A stretch of 7,510 bases of DNA from Anaerolineae bacterium (GTDB taxonomy: Bacteria > Chloroflexota > Anaerolineae > B4-G1): positions 1-7,510 of the forward strand of contig JAUWNP010000214.1 of assembly GCA_030612585.1 (NCBI GenBank), read 5' to 3'. Position 1 is the stretch's first letter. Each line of letters starts with the position of its first letter. Below the pieces are notes generated by a model. It was not told the DNA's origin. It made no database searches and worked only from the letters and a program-made list of their open reading frames with translations. A program made the position numbers and the translations under genes. Shown here piece by piece: positions 5,620-7,510 of the stretch.

Positions 5620-7314
5620 ATGAGCCAAAAGACAGAATACGATCTCGAATCGGTTAGGCTACCATACCTGGCAGGGCCGCTACTGCGCCTGTTTGTGACG
5701 CTGCTGGAAAGCCCGCTGCGCGGTTTGCTGCTCCCCAACTTGTTTCGCAGCGCCGGGATCGCCCGCCTGCGGGAGCAACAGATAAACGAACCACCCACCT
5801 TGCATCCGATACACCACACGGGCACCCTGACCTCCGAGGCGGGGAGCGTGCCGCAGGACGAGTGGCCTGGCCCACCGGCTCAACCTGGCCCCGGTTTCCA
5901 CTTCGCCACCGTGCACGACTACGCCAGGGCATACCGGGAAGGGAAAACCACCCCGGACGAAGTGGCGCACAAGGTGCTGGAAGCGATTGGGGCCAGCAAT
6001 GCCGCCGCCCCACCCCTGCGCGCCATCATCGCCGTGGAGCGCGAGGACGTGCTGAGGCAAGCACGGGCGGCCACAGAGCGCATCAAGAATGGGCAACCAT
6101 TGAGTACCTTCGACGGCGTGCCGGTGGCAGTGAAAGACGAGGTGGACATGGTGCCGTATCCCACCACGGTGGGCACCGCCTTCCTGGGGAAGTCCCCGGC
6201 GGAGGAGGATGCCACGGTGGTGGCCCGGATGCGAGCGGCAGGCGCGTTGCTGATCGGCAAGGCCAACATGCACGAAATCGGCATCGGGGTGACCGGGCTG
6301 AATCCCCACCATGGGACGCCCCGCAACCCTTACGACCCCAGCCACTACACCGGGGGCAGTTCGAGCGGCCCGGGCGCGGCTGTGGCCTCGGGACTTTGCC
6401 CGGTCGCCATCGGCGCGGACGGCGGCGGCTCGATCCGCATCCCGTCGTCGTTCTGCGGGCTGGTGGGGCTGAAACCCACCTTCGGGCGAGTGAGCGAGTT
6501 TGGGGCCGCGACGCTCTGCTGGAGCGTCGCTCACTTAGGGCCGTTGGCGGCCACCGCTACCGACGCCGCCCTGGCCTTCGGTCTGATGGCCGGCCCCGAC
6601 CCCAAAGACCACATCTCCCTGCACCAGCCTCCACCCACCCTGGCGGGATGGAACAACCCGGATTTGAGCGACCTGACGCTGGGGGTCTACTGGCCCTGGT
6701 TCCGGCACGCTGCTACCGACGTGGTGTCGGCGTGCGAGTCGTTGCTCAAAGAGTTTGAGAATCGGGGAGCCCAGGTGCGCGAGATCGTAATCCCCAATCT
6801 TGAAAACGCGCGGGTAGCACACACGATAACAATTGCCGGGGAGATGTCCCAGGCGATGGGCCGGTACTACGCTGACCATCACCGCGAGCACGGCCTGGAC
6901 GTGCGCACCAACCTGGCGCTGGCGCGCGCATTCACTGCCCGCGATTACATCCAGGCCCAGCGGGCGCGCACCCAATTGATGACCAATTTCAACCGTGCCC
7001 TGGAACAGGTGGACGTGATCGTCACTCCAACCACTGGACTGACCGCCCCTGCCATCCCCCAGGCCGCTCTGCCGCACGGCGAGTCGGATCTGACCACACT
7101 GATGGAGATCATGCGTTTCACGACGCAGGCCAATTTCACCGGGCTGCCCGCCATCTCCTTCCCGGCGAGTTACAACGAGGCCGGGCTGCCCATCGGTATG
7201 CAGGCCATAGGCCGCGCCTGGCAGGAACAGATCCTACTACGGTTGGCGCTGGCCGCCGAGCAGACAGTGGAACGGCAAGCGCCGCAGGTGTATTACGAGA
7301 TATTGGCAGAATAG
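5620..7314 (+). CDS. Amidase-signature family hydrolase, 564 aa
   Basis: Hydrolyses a carboxamide to acid and ammonia or amine; the substrate cannot be read from the sequence. The amidase-signature triad is intact: Lys172 in PVAVKDEVD, cis-Ser247 in GGSSSGPGAA, and nucleophile Ser271 in DGGGSIRIPSSFCG. The Ser-Ser spacing of 24 equals that of mammalian FAAH. VDVIVTPT (464-471) and GLPAISFPAS (508-517) are the usual C-terminal blocks. About 95 residues precede the catalytic domain, more than in GatA. Residues 12-47 are hydrophobic with spaced Arg (LAGPLLRLFVTLLE, LRGLLLPNLF) and could lie on a membrane or pack as an amphipathic cap. No signal peptide is evident. GatB or GatC is absent, so a glutamyl-tRNA amidotransferase subunit is unlikely. 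The gene follows the toxin-like gene on the same strand; no functional link is evident. Confidence 0.92.
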   Translation: MSQKTEYDLESVRLPYLAGPLLRLFVTLLESPLRGLLLPNLFRSAGIARLREQQINEPPTLHPIHHTGTLTSEAGSVPQDEWPGPPAQPGPGFHFATVHDYARAYREGKTTPDEVAHKVLEAIGASNAAAPPLRAIIAVEREDVLRQARAATERIKNGQPLSTFDGVPVAVKDEVDMVPYPTTVGTAFLGKSPAEEDATVVARMRAAGALLIGKANMHEIGIGVTGLNPHHGTPRNPYDPSHYTGGSSSGPGAAVASGLCPVAIGADGGGSIRIPSSFCGLVGLKPTFGRVSEFGAATLCWSVAHLGPLAATATDAALAFGLMAGPDPKDHISLHQPPPTLAGWNNPDLSDLTLGVYWPWFRHAATDVVSACESLLKEFENRGAQVREIVIPNLENARVAHTITIAGEMSQAMGRYYADHHREHGLDVRTNLALARAFTARDYIQAQRARTQLMTNFNRALEQVDVIVTPTTGLTAPAIPQAALPHGESDLTTLMEIMRFTTQANFTGLPAISFPASYNEAGLPIGMQAIGRAWQEQILLRLALAAEQTVERQAPQVYYEILAE

Positions 7315-7321
7315 ACATCGT

Positions 7322-7361
7322 CAGACCTGACAGGTTTTTGCTCGTAAACCTGTCAGGTCTG
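7322..7361. repeat. Perfect palindrome after the amidase gene; possible terminator
   Basis: CAGACCTGACAGGTTT (7322-7337) pairs perfectly with AAACCTGTCAGGTCTG (7346-7361) around an 8-nt loop, a 16-bp stem that begins 8 bases after the amidase stop codon. No run of T follows the stem on either strand, so it is not a classical intrinsic terminator, though it could stop or stabilise converging transcripts. GACCTGACAGGT-type palindromes recur between genes in several genomes, so it may be a dispersed repeat. A second, weaker register pairs TCAGACC (7321-7327) with GGTCTGA (7361-7367). Confidence 0.75.
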
Positions 7362-7402
7362 GTCTGAGCACTGTCCATTCGCTGAAATAATTTTGACTTT
7401 TC

Positions 7403-7510
7403 TCAATTCTTGGCCAATCTGGTGTAAACAACTGGTGATAATCCCAAGAGTTCCAAAATGCGGGTTTGCAAATCAGTCAACGGGGTGACATGGCGGATGG
7501 TTTTGTCAGG
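7403..7510 (-). CDS. C-terminal fragment of a probable transposase, cut by the window edge
   Basis: Thirty-five codons and a TGA (7405-7403) are visible on the minus strand, opening in frame at the window edge. The end reads RHVTPLTDLQTRILELLGLS followed by PVVYTRLAKN. TPLT-LQ-RILELLGLSP-VY-RL endings are familiar from DDE transposases, and I associate them loosely with the IS1634 group, but the fragment is too short to be sure. If correct, the end of the insertion sequence should lie between the palindrome and this stop (about 7362-7402); no matching second end is available here. The rest of the gene is outside the window. Confidence 0.45.
   Translation of the reverse strand, partial: PDKTIRHVTPLTDLQTRILELLGLSPVVYTRLAKN

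Noticed and set aside
5680..6534. Minus-strand ORF of 284 codons
   Set aside because: Antisense to the catalytic core of the amidase; composition typical of a shadow frame.
5620..7314. GatA subunit of the Glu-tRNA(Gln) amidotransferase
   Set aside because: The long N-terminal extension and the absence of gatB or gatC nearby argue for a stand-alone amidase.

Overview
The window reads as accessory DNA from a fairly GC-rich bacterium. A member of the Chloroflexota (Anaerolineae-like) is the best guess. The reasons are a large exported lamin-tail/CotH/beta-helix protein ending in a short YLPLILR-type tail, an EACC1-type caspase gene, a nucleotidyltransferase toxin pair, and a dense patch of heptanucleotide tandem repeats. 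This is inference from gene style; there is no rRNA or marker gene to prove it.

Layout. 1-584 (minus): 5' part of a caspase-fold protease gene that runs off the left edge. 588-770: an imperfect palindromic, MITE-like element with 17-bp terminal inverted repeats, lying against the caspase start codon. About 710-960 (minus): a broken reading frame that led into the caspase gene before the element inserted. 1014-1257: three unrelated families of 7-bp tandem repeats, two of them inside the 5' end of the next gene. 1149-4601 (plus): an 1150-residue exported protein with lamin-tail, CotH-kinase-like and right-handed beta-helix regions. 4624-5582 (plus): a promoter and a two-gene unit made of a small DUF6922-like protein and an AbiEii-type nucleotidyltransferase, overlapping by 17 nt. 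5620-7314 (plus): an amidase-signature enzyme 37 bp downstream of the toxin gene. 7322-7361: a perfect palindrome after the amidase. 7403-7510 (minus): the 3' end of what looks like a transposase gene.

How the parts relate. The caspase and the nucleotidyltransferase pair are both of types linked to defence or abortive infection, and mobile-type DNA lies beside the caspase and at the right edge, which fits a gene-exchange region. The most informative result is at 577-775. Collapsing the 10-bp direct repeat AGTCATTTAT that flanks the palindromic element rebuilds an empty site in which the upstream minus-strand frame ends in TGA overlapping the caspase start (ATGACTGA). The element therefore appears to have split a translationally coupled gene pair, and it now offers its own Shine-Dalgarno sequence and a possible extended -10 promoter to the caspase. 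The second notable result is that the export signal of the large surface protein is built from 7-bp repeats whose copy-number change would shift its frame.
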